A DNA stretch of 64,000 bases from Venturia oleaginea (GCA_013176395.1 JABMLP010000008.1:62001-126000); one strand, 5' to 3'; positions 1-9,560 are shown, numbered from the stretch's first letter. Made by a program: numbers and translations. Notes: generated by a model not told the origin, from the letters alone.

Positions 1-706
1 TCTTTCTTTCCTCAGCTTATTACAGCTTCAACTCCTAAGACTACGCTGTCTTAGGATGACCTGCCCTTGCTTCTTGGAGATTCTAGCACGTTCTAGAAAA
101 TCTCAGTTTGAATTCTCTTGAATTCCCTTTTTGGATTGGCCCTTTCGGTTGGCCCTTGCTTCTTGGAGATTCTAGCACCTTCTAGAAAATCTCAGCTTGA
201 ATTCTCTTGAATTCCCTTTTTGTTTGGCCCTTGAGGTTGGCCCTTGAAGTTGGCCTTTGAGGTTGGCCCTTGCTTCTTGAGTTAGGACAAGTGTCCTCTT
301 CTTGAAATTCCTTTCTGTTTGGCCCTTGAGGTTGGCCCTCGCTTCTTGGATTAGGACAAGTGTCCTCTTCTTGAAATTCCTTTTTGGAGCTTGCTCTCTG
401 TGAGCCTTTCTTCCTTTGTAAGACTGAGGTACTTAGATAATGTAAGAGTTCAACCCTCAAAGGTGTTTCGCAAGTGAGGGAAGACAGCTTATATTTCAAG
501 TATCTAAGTACAGAGAAGAAAGTGTAAGTACAGGAAGGATAGCTAGTATATATAATCCTCCTCTTACAATAGATCCTTCTAGAAAGTATCTTTAAATGGA
601 AACGTGACAGCTTGCAAAATAGAACATGACAGCTTGCAGAATAACAAGAGAACAATTGGAAATCCAGTCATGGATAAGCTAGAGAGAAGGATTCCATCCC
701 TTAACA
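1..706 (-). mobile_element. Chromovirus copy A, 5' end only (leader + 5' LTR)
   Basis: Minus-strand copy of the Ty3/gypsy element that recurs in this window. Bases 1-440 match the leader of copy C at 9121-9560 base for base as far as I read, and 441-706 is its 5' LTR. The body lies off the left edge. It is head-to-head with copy B, so 1-706 and about 1015-1787 form a large inverted repeat around a 308-bp spacer. The outer flank at 707-711 is GGTGG; its partner is outside the window. Confidence 0.93.
441..706 (-). repeat. LTR of copy A, short form (266 bp)
   Basis: Starts TGTAAGAG and ends TTAACA on the plus strand, i.e. TGTTAA...TTACA in element orientation. It is 66 bp shorter than the 332-bp LTRs of copies B and C. 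The difference is exactly three units of the internal 22-bp tandem repeat: two units here, five there. Confidence 0.93.
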
Positions 707-1014
707 GGTGGCCAGCGCCTTCGAATCTGCTACTGGCAGAAGCAATGTATGGCGTTTGTCTGTTTGATTATCCCACCTACCACACCCTCTTTAGTCCTGC
801 ACACCCGGTAAGGAGGGGGGTAATGTTATGGGCATGGCCCATGGTTGGTATAGGCTAAGAGCCTAAGCCTTATTGAGCCTAGTATAGAGAAAGAACCTCA
901 TTGAGGTTCTCTGTTTGTAGATACCTTCACTCCTTAACTGAATCTAAACAATCTTTGGCTACGAGTATGCTGCGTCTTTCCAGCTACCGTCCCGTAATAG
1001 GCAGCTTGCGAAAT
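707..1014 (+). mobile_element. Relic of a second LTR retrotransposon (pre-PPT, PPT and LTR start)
   Basis: A purine tract (aggaggggggtaa, 811-823) is followed at 824 by TGTTATGGGCATGG, the layout of a polypurine tract against a 3' LTR start. The same 'taa' joins PPT and LTR in copy C. The putative LTR runs to 1014, where copy B was inserted, so no clean LTR end is seen. The 104 bp before the PPT have no convincing frame. It is related in layout but different in sequence from the copies around it. Confidence 0.55.
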
Positions 1015-1077
1015 TGTTAAGGGATGGAATCCTTCTCTCTAGCTTATCCATGACTGGATTTCCAATTGTTCTCTTGT

Positions 1078-1189
1078 TATTCTGCAAGCTGTCATGTTCT
1101 ATTTTGCAAGCTGTCATGTTCTATTTTGCAAGCTGTCATGTTCTATTTCGCAAGCTGCCATGTTCTATTTTGCAAGCTGTCACGTTTCC
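1078..1189 (+). repeat. 22-bp tandem repeat inside the LTR, five units
   Basis: Five consecutive units built around GCAAGCTGTCATGTTCT, the fourth with two substitutions. The same array lies in both LTRs of C and in both LTRs of D. Copy A has two units and the old solo LTR at 34096-34375 has no recognisable array. It sits upstream of the TATA box, in the U3 part. Confidence 0.9.
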
Positions 1190-1232
1190 ATTTAAAGATA
1201 CTTTCTAGAAGGATCTATTGTAAGAGGAGGAT

Positions 1233-1286
1233 TATATATACTAGCTATCCTTCCTGTACTTACACTTTCTTCTCTGTACTTAGATA
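1233..1286 (+). promoter_or_regulatory. LTR core promoter: TATA box and predicted transcript start
   Basis: TATATATA at 1233-1240 lies about 40 bp upstream of GTACTTAGATA (1276-1286). That 11-mer is the exact reverse complement of the sequence just after the LTR. In Tf1-type elements such an 11-mer is the first bases of the transcript, so 1276 is the inferred start of R. The start itself is inference. Confidence 0.6.
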
Positions 1287-1346
1287 CTTGAAATATAAGC
1301 TGTCTTCCCTCACTTGCGAAACACCTTTGAGGGTTGAACTCTTACA

Positions 1347-2010
1347 TTATCTAAGTACCTCAGTCTTACAAAGGAAGAAAGGCTCACAGAGAGCAAGCTC
1401 CAAAAAGGAATTTCAAGAAGAGGACACTTGTCCTAATCCAAGAAGCGAGGGCCAACCTCAAGGGCCAAACAGAAAGGAATTTCAAGAAGAGGACACTTGT
1501 CCTAACTCAAGAAGCAAGGGCCAACCTCAAAGGCCAACTTCAAGGGCCAACCTCAAGGGCCAAACAAAAAGGGAATTCAAGAGAATTCAAGCTGAGATTT
1601 TCTAGAAGGTGCTAGAATCTCCAAGAAGCAAGGGCCAACCGAAAGGGCCAATCCAAAAAGGGAATTCAAGAGAATTCAAACTGAGATTTTCTAGAACGTG
1701 CTAGAATCTCCAAGAAGCAAGGGCAGGTCATCCTAAGACAGCGTAGTCTTAGGAGTTGAAGCTGTAATAAGCTGAGGAAAGAAAGAGCTAGGGAGAGAGA
1801 TTTAATACACTTGGCCTTCACAGTCCCTGGGAGCTCTGTCCTTAGTAATAAGGATTGCAGAGCGGACTATAGTGTAAAAAATCCTTCTGGGATTCTATAG
1901 TCACCTTCCTATACTAATAGGCATTGACTCTATACTGCCTAGCAAATCTCTAGAGTAGAGCCTAGGAGTGTGTATAGTAGTGCTCTCTATTATCTCTCAT
2001 AGGTGAAAAT
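1347..2010 (+). other. Leader of copy B with internal repeats
   Basis: 664 bp between LTR and gag with no convincing gene. It holds two sets of direct repeats. One is a roughly 70-bp unit around 'gaggacacttgtccta' (about 1405-1545, followed by several 'gggccaac' motifs). The other is around 'gattttctagaa...gtgctagaatctcc' (about 1593-1630 and 1684-1722). The same leader is present in copies A, C and D. Confidence 0.7.
1348..1358 (+). other. Self-complementary primer-binding site of copy B
   Basis: TATCTAAGTAC begins one base after the LTR end and is the perfect reverse complement of LTR bases 1276-1286. Tf1 of fission yeast primes minus-strand synthesis with the 5' end of its own RNA through an 11-nt match of this kind. 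I see no match to the 3' end of a standard initiator tRNA. Copy C has the same site at 9549-9559. Confidence 0.7.
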
Positions 2011-3033
2011 ATGGAAGGAGAAGATCAGGAACAAAGAGTTCCTCAAGAACCCCAAGCCCTACAAGAAGCTATGGCAGCATTACAACATCAACTAGCCATT
2101 CAGAACGATGCTATTACGCGTATTCTTACAATCTTGCCTAACACTACTCGCTCTGAGAACGTAGTAGAAGGACAAGAGACTAAGAATTCACAAAAAGACA
2201 GAATACATAGGAAGAAAGCTGTACTTCCTAAGCTCCAAGAATTTGATGGCAAGCGTTCTGAATGGGCTCAGTGGTTTCAACAAGCAAGGATGAAGTTGGA
2301 GATAGACGCAGAATCTATAGGGGATAGTAGGAACCAATTTGCCTACATCTTCTCCTCTCTACGAGGCTCCGCAGCTCAGGCTACTCTGGCCTACGTAAAG
2401 ACAGCTCCAGAGGAAGATAAAACGGGACAGAAATTGTTACAGTATATGGACAACTTCTATGGCGATCCAGTACAACAACAAAGAGCTACTGTAAGCCTGT
2501 CCACAATCAAACAAAAAGAGAAAGAACCCTTCTTCTCTTTTCTTCCCCGTTTTGAAACCACTCTTGCTAATGCTGGAGGAATGACTTGGCCTGACGCTGT
2601 TAAAATTGCATTTCTACACAAAGCAATAAATCAAGAGCTGCGAAACCAGAGAATAGGCCAATCTCAGAGTACCTCCTACCAGCAGTTTGTGTCCGATCTT
2701 TTGAATACAAGTATGCAAATCACTACAGCAAAGATGCTCTCTCCCTCAGAAGATAAGTTACGATTCAGAGATAAAGAGAAGTCTTTTAAAGATCTGAACG
2801 CTATGGACTGGGAGCCTACACGCGTAAACAAGTTAAAAATTTCGTCTAAAGCCTATGAATATAGGAAGGCAAATAACCTCTGCTTACGCTGTGGGAAGGC
2901 CGGCCATAGAATGAAAGACTGCTGGTTGGATACAGAGGTAGAAAGAGTCACGCAACTTGGTTCAAAAAGGGCCAAAGGAACCACTGAGGAGAATGAAGAA
3001 GTTGAAGAAGAGGACTACTCGGAAAAAGAGTAG
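2011..3033 (+). CDS. gag: Gag of copy B
   Basis: 340-residue capsid/nucleocapsid protein. The N-terminus is Gln/Glu-rich. The middle (about residues 70-250) has the retrotransposon-Gag layout, including a W..WF segment and RGSAAQ. A CCHC zinc knuckle, CLRCGKAGHRMKDC (CX2CX4HX4C), lies near residues 291-304, followed by an acidic tail. ATG at 2011 follows the leader. The stop TAG (3031-3033) falls inside an overlap with pol in the -1 frame. The sequence equals Gag of copy C as far as I read, so it should be functional as a protein although its element is broken. Confidence 0.93.
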   Translation: MEGEDQEQRVPQEPQALQEAMAALQHQLAIQNDAITRILTILPNTTRSENVVEGQETKNSQKDRIHRKKAVLPKLQEFDGKRSEWAQWFQQARMKLEIDAESIGDSRNQFAYIFSSLRGSAAQATLAYVKTAPEEDKTGQKLLQYMDNFYGDPVQQQRATVSLSTIKQKEKEPFFSFLPRFETTLANAGGMTWPDAVKIAFLHKAINQELRNQRIGQSQSTSYQQFVSDLLNTSMQITTAKMLSPSEDKLRFRDKEKSFKDLNAMDWEPTRVNKLKISSKAYEYRKANNLCLRCGKAGHRMKDCWLDTEVERVTQLGSKRAKGTTEENEEVEEEDYSEKE

Positions 3034-3708
3034 CCTCTATCCAAAGTCGTGGATGGAGGCGTAGAGTAGATAGAGCAAAATTGTCAAAGGAGTCAATTGA
3101 GAGAGTAAATAGTATTTTGAATTCGAACAAAGACACTGATTCACACCGTTCTCGGATAGAAAAAGAATGGGAGCAGTTCAGACCCAAGATGCTCTCCCGC
3201 CTTTTCTACACAAATACTATAGTGAACGATATATACTCTCTTAAAACTCTCCTTGATAATGGATCTAGCTGCTACGCATCAATAAACGAGGAGAAAGCTT
3301 CGCAGATGGACCTTGAAGTACTCCCTATTAGTCCGCGTACTATAGGTGGAGTTCTTAAGGAAGAAGGACAGACCCAAGTGACAAAAATTGCGAAGTTGAA
3401 CCTAGATTTAGGGGGACTTATATGCAACGCTTTTGCTTATATAGTCCCGGGACAATTTGAGGATCTTCTACTAGGCAGGCCTTTTCTCAAGGACACCAAA
3501 GCCGTTATCAATGAATCTAAAGGTACTCTTACCTTTGCAAACGGGATTAGCATTCGCGATGCTAAATTTGAAGACAAACTTGATATACAACAAGTAGCGC
3601 CCGTAAGATTCCACCGCCTTGTCACTTCTACACTTGAGAAAATCAAAGACGCGTCTAGAGTATTTGCTGTTACTCTTCGAGATATTGATATTGCCTTGAA
3701 GCCGAAAG
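3006..3708 (+). pseudogene. pol: Pol of copy B, N-terminal part (protease), cut by copy C
   Basis: This frame opens at 3006, overlaps the end of gag by 28 bp in the -1 frame and contains no ATG there, so it is most likely expressed by frameshifting. It encodes the protease region, with an active-site motif LLDNGSSC (DNG instead of DSG or DTG) and a second hydrophobic strand (DLLLGRPFL). The frame reads ...ALKPK and is then interrupted at 3709 by the LTR of copy C. The rest of the protein resumes at 9893. Confidence 0.85.
3704..3708 (+). repeat. Target-site duplication of copy C (GAAAG), left
   Basis: GAAAG precedes the LTR start at 3709 and is repeated at 9893-9897 right after the other LTR. 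In uninterrupted pol (copies C and D) GAAAG occurs once at this point. This is the 5-bp duplication expected from a Ty3-type integrase. Confidence 0.95.
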
Positions 3709-4040
3709 TGTAAGAGTTCAACCCTCAAAGGTGTTTCGCAAGTGAGGGAAGACAGCTTATATTTCAAGTATCTAAGTACAGAGAAGAAAGTGTAAGTACA
3801 GGAAGGATAGCTAGTATATATAATCCTCCTCTTACAATAGATCCTTCTAGAAAGTATCTTTAAATGGAAACGTGACAGCTTGCAAAATAGAACATGGCAG
3901 CTTGCGAAATAGAACATGACAGCTTGCAAAATAGAACATGACAGCTTGCAAAATAGAACATGACAGCTTGCAGAATAACAAGAGAACAATTGGAAATCCA
4001 GTCATGGATAAGCTAGAGAGAAGGATTCCATCCCTTAACA
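3709..4040 (-). repeat. 3' LTR of copy C
   Basis: 332 bp, with five 22-bp units. It adjoins the PPT and the pol stop codon at 4041 and matches 9561-9892. Confidence 0.95.
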
Positions 4041-7000
4041 TTATCCCCTCCCCCCCTCTCTTGTAGATCGATGTGAGCGTAGTCTCTGAGGGCGTAGTAT
4101 AGGTCCGTCGTTTTCAAGAACGTTGCCGTAGGCACTTTCAAAAGCGTCCAGAGCTGTAGTTTGTTGGAGTTCGCTAAGGGGTTCCCACGTAGGATCAACG
4201 TAGCCTACCCACTTAACTAAGACTTCTCGCGTTTGTTGTCGACCTCGCCGGCGCCATCTTGCGGCTAGAATAGCCTCGATACCGTATTCCTCGTCTCCTT
4301 GTTCAGTTACTATAGGAGGCGGCTGTGTATTATCTTGTATTTGTGAAGGTAGGGGATCTGTGCCAGCTCTCCTAAGTAAAGACGTATGAAATCGGTTGTG
4401 GATTCCTCTGGGTGTATCAAGCTCGTAAGACATTGAGTTGATAACTCGTGTAACTGTATACTTCCAATGAATCCAGTCTAGTTTCTTACAAGGACGTAGG
4501 GTTTTTACGTTCTTTAGGTTGAGCCAGACTTTGTCTCCCACTTTAAAAGAGTCAGCCGGAGCACGATCTCTATTAGAGTAGTATTCTTGCTGTTGCTGAG
4601 CTGATACCATTGACGTTTCTGCCCATTCTTGTGCGTCCTTCAATTTTGCTACAAGATCTTGTGCTTTTTCTTTTGGATTCTTAGGGGTTTCCTGGGGAGC
4701 TTCAACAGTTCCTATATGCTCAATGTTATAACCGTGGGTTAAGAAGAAAGGCGATAGGCCCGTAGCTTGGTTTGGTCTATTATCGAGGCATATTTGAGCA
4801 ATAGGCAGGAGCTCGACCCAGTCGTTCTGACTAAATGTACAGAACTTACGTAGATAGGCTTCAACTTCTTGATTTCTTCTTTCCGTAGATCCATCAGTCT
4901 CAGGGTGATACGCTGTAGAGAGTCTTCTCTCTATCTTAAGAAGGTGACAAACTTCTTTCCAGAAAGCATTAACAAATTGCGTGTCCCTATCTGAGACTAG
5001 AGATCTAGGAAGCCAGTGTAATCTTACGTAGTTCTGCATAAATAGTTTTGCAAATCCTTCAGCTCCAAACTGTTCTTTAGGCACTGGGAACAGGATAGTT
5101 CCTTTACCCAAGCGGTCAGTAATAACGCAGAGTCTTGTGCATCTTTGGCTCTCTGGTAATTCGACTATGAAGTCTACTGAAATATCTTGCCAGATACGGC
5201 TAGGGACAGGAAGAGGTTTAAGTAAACCTTTCTTTTTGTCTCGCCAGACTGAAGTTCTTCCGCAGACGTCACAATTGCGTATAAACTGACGTATATCTTG
5301 AGCAAATCCCGGCCAGTAGAACTGTCTGGAGAGAATAGCAATAGTAGCTTCTCGTCCAGGATGCCCTGATAGGACTGAATCGTGTATTTCTTGAATTACT
5401 CCTGTTAAGAGAGGCTCGTAGGAGGGCAACCAGATTCGGTCTCTATAGTAGAGCTGGTTATTTTCGACTTTACAATCTCCTATAGAAGTAGGAACCTTTA
5501 GCTTAGATGGGAACTGCCTATCTTGCTTTAGAACGCTTTGGAAAATACGTCTGTAGTCTAGATCTCCTTCGAGTGCAGTTTCCCATCTATCCCTTAGATC
5601 ACCTGAGAGAAAGGGATTTTGTATAAAGGGGATAGGTTCTTTGTCTACTTCTTGAGCATTTTCTTGGGCAGCTTCTTCTCTTGCAGGAGTCTTATCCTCT
5701 AGAACGTTAATCCAAAGCTTTGGAGGTAATAACGTTCTAGTTCTTTCAACGATTCTTGGGTCTTGAATATCCTTTGGGAGATCTTGATCCCTTCGAGTTA
5801 AGGCGTCTGGAACTACAGATTCAGAGCCTGGGCGATAGCCTAGTTTGAAGTTAAACTTAGCTAGTATCTGCGCCCATCTCATTTGCCTTTCATTTAGTTC
5901 CCTTTTTACCATAAACTTCTCAAGGTTCTTGTGATCTGTGAGGATAATGAATGGCTTACTTAGGCTTAGTAGCTCGCTAGTCCAATGGACTAGAGCTTTG
6001 ACTATAGCCATAAGTTCTTTGTCGTGGATATCATAATTGCATTCGGCTGGCAAGTGCTTAGTAGAGAAGAAAGCACATGGTTTCCAGTTACCTAGCTCAT
6101 CTTTTTGACTAAGTACTGCTCCGGAAGCCCAGCCTGAAGCATCAGGTTCTACTCGCGTAGGCTTATCTTCATCAAGTGCAGACAGGACAGGTTCTTTGCA
6201 AAACTCTGCCTTAAGTTTTTGAAAAGATTCTTCTTGCTCCTTTCCCCATAAAAATGGAGTATTCTTCTTTGTAAGGCGAACCAGAGGCTCCCTTATTGTT
6301 GAGTTATCTTTTACCAAGTCACGGTAGAAGTTTGTAAAGCCTAGGAAGCCACGTACTCCTCGTAGAGTAGTAGGACGTTCCCATTCTTTAATTGCTTTGA
6401 TCTTCTCCGGATCCATGTGTAGGCCCGTTTCAGTATCTATAACGAAGCCTAGATACTTGACTCGTTTGGTATTAAACTCGCACTTCCGAATATCAAGGTA
6501 CAACCCAGCGTTAAGGCAGCTTTGAAGTATCTTTTCAGTCTTTTCTTCATGGTCTTTAAGGTTCTTTGAAGAGTATATTACTATATCGTCTAGATAAGCT
6601 GAGCAGAACTCGTCTAGGTATCGTCGAAGGATATAGTTTATATACCGTTGAAAAGACGCAGGTGCACCGGTTAAGCCAAAGGGAGTAACTAGCCATTCAA
6701 ATAGACCATATCTAGTTCGAAAGGCAGTTTTGAACTCATCTCCCGTTGCGATTCGAATCTTGTGGAAGGCAGCATTTACATCAAGCTTACTAAGATACTT
6801 AGCACGAGCTAAGGTTAGTAAAGTCTCTTTTACTAACGGTAGCGGGTACCTATCCTTTCGAGTAATTGCGTTTAAGGCTCGGTAGTCTACGCAAAAGCGT
6901 AAGCCCCCTCCTGGTTTCTTCACAAAGAGAACTGGAGACGCAGCAACTGATTTACTCTCTCGGATAAAGCCTTTATCTAGTAGCTCTGTAAGAGTCCTTC

Positions 7001-7826
7001 GCAAAACAAGGAGTTGTTCTCGACCCATACCATATAGAGGTCCCCAAGGAAGTGGTTTTCCTTCTTCTATAGGTATTTCGTGATCAATCCCAGGGCGATG
7101 CGGTGGTAGTCTCTCGGCCCTTTTAGGATCAAAGACAGCAGCGTACTTATGAAACCTCTTAGGTAGCAATTCCAGTATTTGCTCTGTTGTCAAAGGGACT
7201 TTCGGCTTCAAGGCAATATCAATATCTCGAAGAGTAACAGCAAATACTCTAGACGCGTCTTTGATTTTCTCAAGTGTAGAAGTGACAAGGCGGTGGAATC
7301 TTACGGGCGCTACTTGTTGTATATCAAGTTTGTCTTCAAATTTAGCATCGCGAATGCTAATCCCGTTTGCAAAGGTAAGAGTACCTTTAGATTCATTGAT
7401 AACGGCTTTGGTGTCCTTGAGAAAAGGCCTGCCTAGTAGAAGATCCTCAAATTGTCCCGGGACTATATAAGCAAAAGCGTTGCATATAAGTCCCCCTAAA
7501 TCTAGGTTCAACTTCGCAATTTTTGTCACTTGGGTCTGTCCTTCTTCCTTAAGAACTCCACCTATAGTACGCGGACTAATAGGGAGTACTTCAAGGTCCA
7601 TCTGCGAAGCTTTCTCCTCGTTTATTGATGCGTAGCAGCTAGATCCATTATCAAGGAGAGTTTTAAGAGAGTATATATCGTTCACTATAGTATTTGTGTA
7701 GAAAAGGCGGGAGAGCATCTTGGGTCTGAACTGCTCCCATTCTTTTTCTATCCGAGAACGGTGTGAATCAGTGTCTTTGTTCGAATTCAAAATACTATTT
7801 ACTCTCTCAATTGACTCCTTTGACAA
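4041..7826 (-). CDS. pol: Pol polyprotein of copy C with chromodomain
   Basis: 1261 codons counted from an in-frame TTG; the frame is open a little further upstream and overlaps gag in -1, so the true product is probably a Gag-Pol fusion. Approximate order: protease with DNG near residue 59; reverse transcriptase with FCVDYRALN (about 310) and YLDD (about 410); RNase H (DASGWASG, about 558); integrase with a zinc-finger CDVC, then D, D and E in DFIVELP, SDRDTQF and GSTERRNQE (about 885, 941 and 978); and a C-terminal chromodomain (VLVKWVGYVDPTWEP, about 1205-1220) that in this group steers integration to modified histones. It differs from copy D at W/G and M/I before the chromodomain and P/S in integrase. 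Confidence 0.95.
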   Translation of the reverse strand: MSKESIERVNSILNSNKDTDSHRSRIEKEWEQFRPKMLSRLFYTNTIVNDIYSLKTLLDNGSSCYASINEEKASQMDLEVLPISPRTIGGVLKEEGQTQVTKIAKLNLDLGGLICNAFAYIVPGQFEDLLLGRPFLKDTKAVINESKGTLTFANGISIRDAKFEDKLDIQQVAPVRFHRLVTSTLEKIKDASRVFAVTLRDIDIALKPKVPLTTEQILELLPKRFHKYAAVFDPKRAERLPPHRPGIDHEIPIEEGKPLPWGPLYGMGREQLLVLRRTLTELLDKGFIRESKSVAASPVLFVKKPGGGLRFCVDYRALNAITRKDRYPLPLVKETLLTLARAKYLSKLDVNAAFHKIRIATGDEFKTAFRTRYGLFEWLVTPFGLTGAPASFQRYINYILRRYLDEFCSAYLDDIVIYSSKNLKDHEEKTEKILQSCLNAGLYLDIRKCEFNTKRVKYLGFVIDTETGLHMDPEKIKAIKEWERPTTLRGVRGFLGFTNFYRDLVKDNSTIREPLVRLTKKNTPFLWGKEQEESFQKLKAEFCKEPVLSALDEDKPTRVEPDASGWASGAVLSQKDELGNWKPCAFFSTKHLPAECNYDIHDKELMAIVKALVHWTSELLSLSKPFIILTDHKNLEKFMVKRELNERQMRWAQILAKFNFKLGYRPGSESVVPDALTRRDQDLPKDIQDPRIVERTRTLLPPKLWINVLEDKTPAREEAAQENAQEVDKEPIPFIQNPFLSGDLRDRWETALEGDLDYRRIFQSVLKQDRQFPSKLKVPTSIGDCKVENNQLYYRDRIWLPSYEPLLTGVIQEIHDSVLSGHPGREATIAILSRQFYWPGFAQDIRQFIRNCDVCGRTSVWRDKKKGLLKPLPVPSRIWQDISVDFIVELPESQRCTRLCVITDRLGKGTILFPVPKEQFGAEGFAKLFMQNYVRLHWLPRSLVSDRDTQFVNAFWKEVCHLLKIERRLSTAYHPETDGSTERRNQEVEAYLRKFCTFSQNDWVELLPIAQICLDNRPNQATGLSPFFLTHGYNIEHIGTVEAPQETPKNPKEKAQDLVAKLKDAQEWAETSMVSAQQQQEYYSNRDRAPADSFKVGDKVWLNLKNVKTLRPCKKLDWIHWKYTVTRVINSMSYELDTPRGIHNRFHTSLLRRAGTDPLPSQIQDNTQPPPIVTEQGDEEYGIEAILAARWRRRGRQQTREVLVKWVGYVDPTWEPLSELQQTTALDAFESAYGNVLENDGPILRPQRLRSHRSTREGGRG
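4044..4060 (-). other. Polypurine tract of copy C
   Basis: On the minus strand the run GAGAGGGGGGGAGGGG directly precedes 'ataa' and the 3' LTR. It overlaps the last codons of pol (...REGGRG stop). This is the expected primer for plus-strand synthesis. Confidence 0.85.
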
Positions 7827-7873
7827 TTTTGCTCTATCTACTCTACGCCTCCATCCACGACTTTGGATAGAGG

Positions 7874-8896
7874 CTACTCTTTTTCCGAGTAGTCCTCTTC
7901 TTCAACTTCTTCATTCTCCTCAGTGGTTCCTTTGGCCCTTTTTGAACCAAGTTGCGTGACTCTTTCTACCTCTGTATCCAACCAGCAGTCTTTCATTCTA
8001 TGGCCGGCCTTCCCACAGCGTAAGCAGAGGTTATTTGCCTTCCTATATTCATAGGCTTTAGACGAAATTTTTAACTTGTTTACGCGTGTAGGCTCCCAGT
8101 CCATAGCGTTCAGATCTTTAAAAGACTTCTCTTTATCTCTGAATCGTAACTTATCTTCTGAGGGAGAGAGCATCTTTGCTGTAGTGATTTGCATACTTGT
8201 ATTCAAAAGATCGGACACAAACTGCTGGTAGGAGGTACTCTGAGATTGGCCTATTCTCTGGTTTCGCAGCTCTTGATTTATTGCTTTGTGTAGAAATGCA
8301 ATTTTAACAGCGTCAGGCCAAGTCATTCCTCCAGCATTAGCAAGAGTGGTTTCAAAACGGGGAAGAAAAGAGAAGAAGGGTTCTTTCTCTTTTTGTTTGA
8401 TTGTGGACAGGCTTACAGTAGCTCTTTGTTGTTGTACTGGATCGCCATAGAAGTTGTCCATATACTGTAACAATTTCTGTCCCGTTTTATCTTCCTCTGG
8501 AGCTGTCTTTACGTAGGCCAGAGTAGCCTGAGCTGCGGAGCCTCGTAGAGAGGAGAAGATGTAGGCAAATTGGTTCCTACTATCCCCTATAGATTCTGCG
8601 TCTATCTCCAACTTCATCCTTGCTTGTTGAAACCACTGAGCCCATTCAGAACGCTTGCCATCAAATTCTTGGAGCTTAGGAAGTACAGCTTTCTTCCTAT
8701 GTATTCTGTCTTTTTGTGAATTCTTAGTCTCTTGTCCTTCTACTACGTTCTCAGAGCGAGTAGTGTTAGGCAAGATTGTAAGAATACGCGTAATAGCATC
8801 GTTCTGAATGGCTAGTTGATGTTGTAATGCTGCCATAGCTTCTTGTAGGGCTTGGGGTTCTTGAGGAACTCTTTGTTCCTGATCTTCTCCTTCCAT
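7874..8896 (-). CDS. gag: Gag of copy C
   Basis: 340 residues, same protein as Gag of copy B, with the CCHC knuckle CLRCGKAGHRMKDC near the C-terminus. The ORF is uninterrupted and separated from the pol start used here by 47 bp, a stretch that is open in the -1 frame. It packages element RNA into virus-like particles. Confidence 0.94.
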   Translation of the reverse strand: MEGEDQEQRVPQEPQALQEAMAALQHQLAIQNDAITRILTILPNTTRSENVVEGQETKNSQKDRIHRKKAVLPKLQEFDGKRSEWAQWFQQARMKLEIDAESIGDSRNQFAYIFSSLRGSAAQATLAYVKTAPEEDKTGQKLLQYMDNFYGDPVQQQRATVSLSTIKQKEKEPFFSFLPRFETTLANAGGMTWPDAVKIAFLHKAINQELRNQRIGQSQSTSYQQFVSDLLNTSMQITTAKMLSPSEDKLRFRDKEKSFKDLNAMDWEPTRVNKLKISSKAYEYRKANNLCLRCGKAGHRMKDCWLDTEVERVTQLGSKRAKGTTEENEEVEEEDYSEKE

Positions 8897-9560
8897 ATTT
8901 TCACCTATGAGAGATAATAGAGAGCACTACTATACACACTCCTAGGCTCTACTCTAGAGATTTGCTAGGCAGTATAGAGTCAATGCCTATTAGTATAGGA
9001 AGGTGACTATAGAATCCCAGAAGGATTTTTTACACTATAGTCCGCTCTGCAATCCTTATTACTAAGGACAGAGCTCCCAGGGACTGTGAAGGCCAAGTGT
9101 ATTAAATCTCTCTCCCTAGCTCTTTCTTTCCTCAGCTTATTACAGCTTCAACTCCTAAGACTACGCTGTCTTAGGATGACCTGCCCTTGCTTCTTGGAGA
9201 TTCTAGCACGTTCTAGAAAATCTCAGTTTGAATTCTCTTGAATTCCCTTTTTGGATTGGCCCTTTCGGTTGGCCCTTGCTTCTTGGAGATTCTAGCACCT
9301 TCTAGAAAATCTCAGCTTGAATTCTCTTGAATTCCCTTTTTGTTTGGCCCTTGAGGTTGGCCCTTGAAGTTGGCCTTTGAGGTTGGCCCTTGCTTCTTGA
9401 GTTAGGACAAGTGTCCTCTTCTTGAAATTCCTTTCTGTTTGGCCCTTGAGGTTGGCCCTCGCTTCTTGGATTAGGACAAGTGTCCTCTTCTTGAAATTCC
9501 TTTTTGGAGCTTGCTCTCTGTGAGCCTTTCTTCCTTTGTAAGACTGAGGTACTTAGATAA

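Larger units (their letters stand above)
1015..1346 (+). repeat. 5' LTR of copy B (332 bp)
   Basis: TGTTAAGG...CTTACA. It contains five tandem copies of a 22-bp unit at about 1078-1189, a TATA box at 1233-1240 and the predicted R start at 1276. I read it as identical to both LTRs of copy C. Confidence 0.93.

Noticed and set aside
1014..1208. Short frames inside every LTR (Cys/Leu-rich, repeated CKLSCSILQAVM)
   Set aside because: They are translations of the 22-bp tandem array and shift with unit number. No independent coding evidence.
7179..7959. Plus-strand frames opposite pol of copies C and D
   Set aside because: Antisense shadows of pol that recur in each copy.
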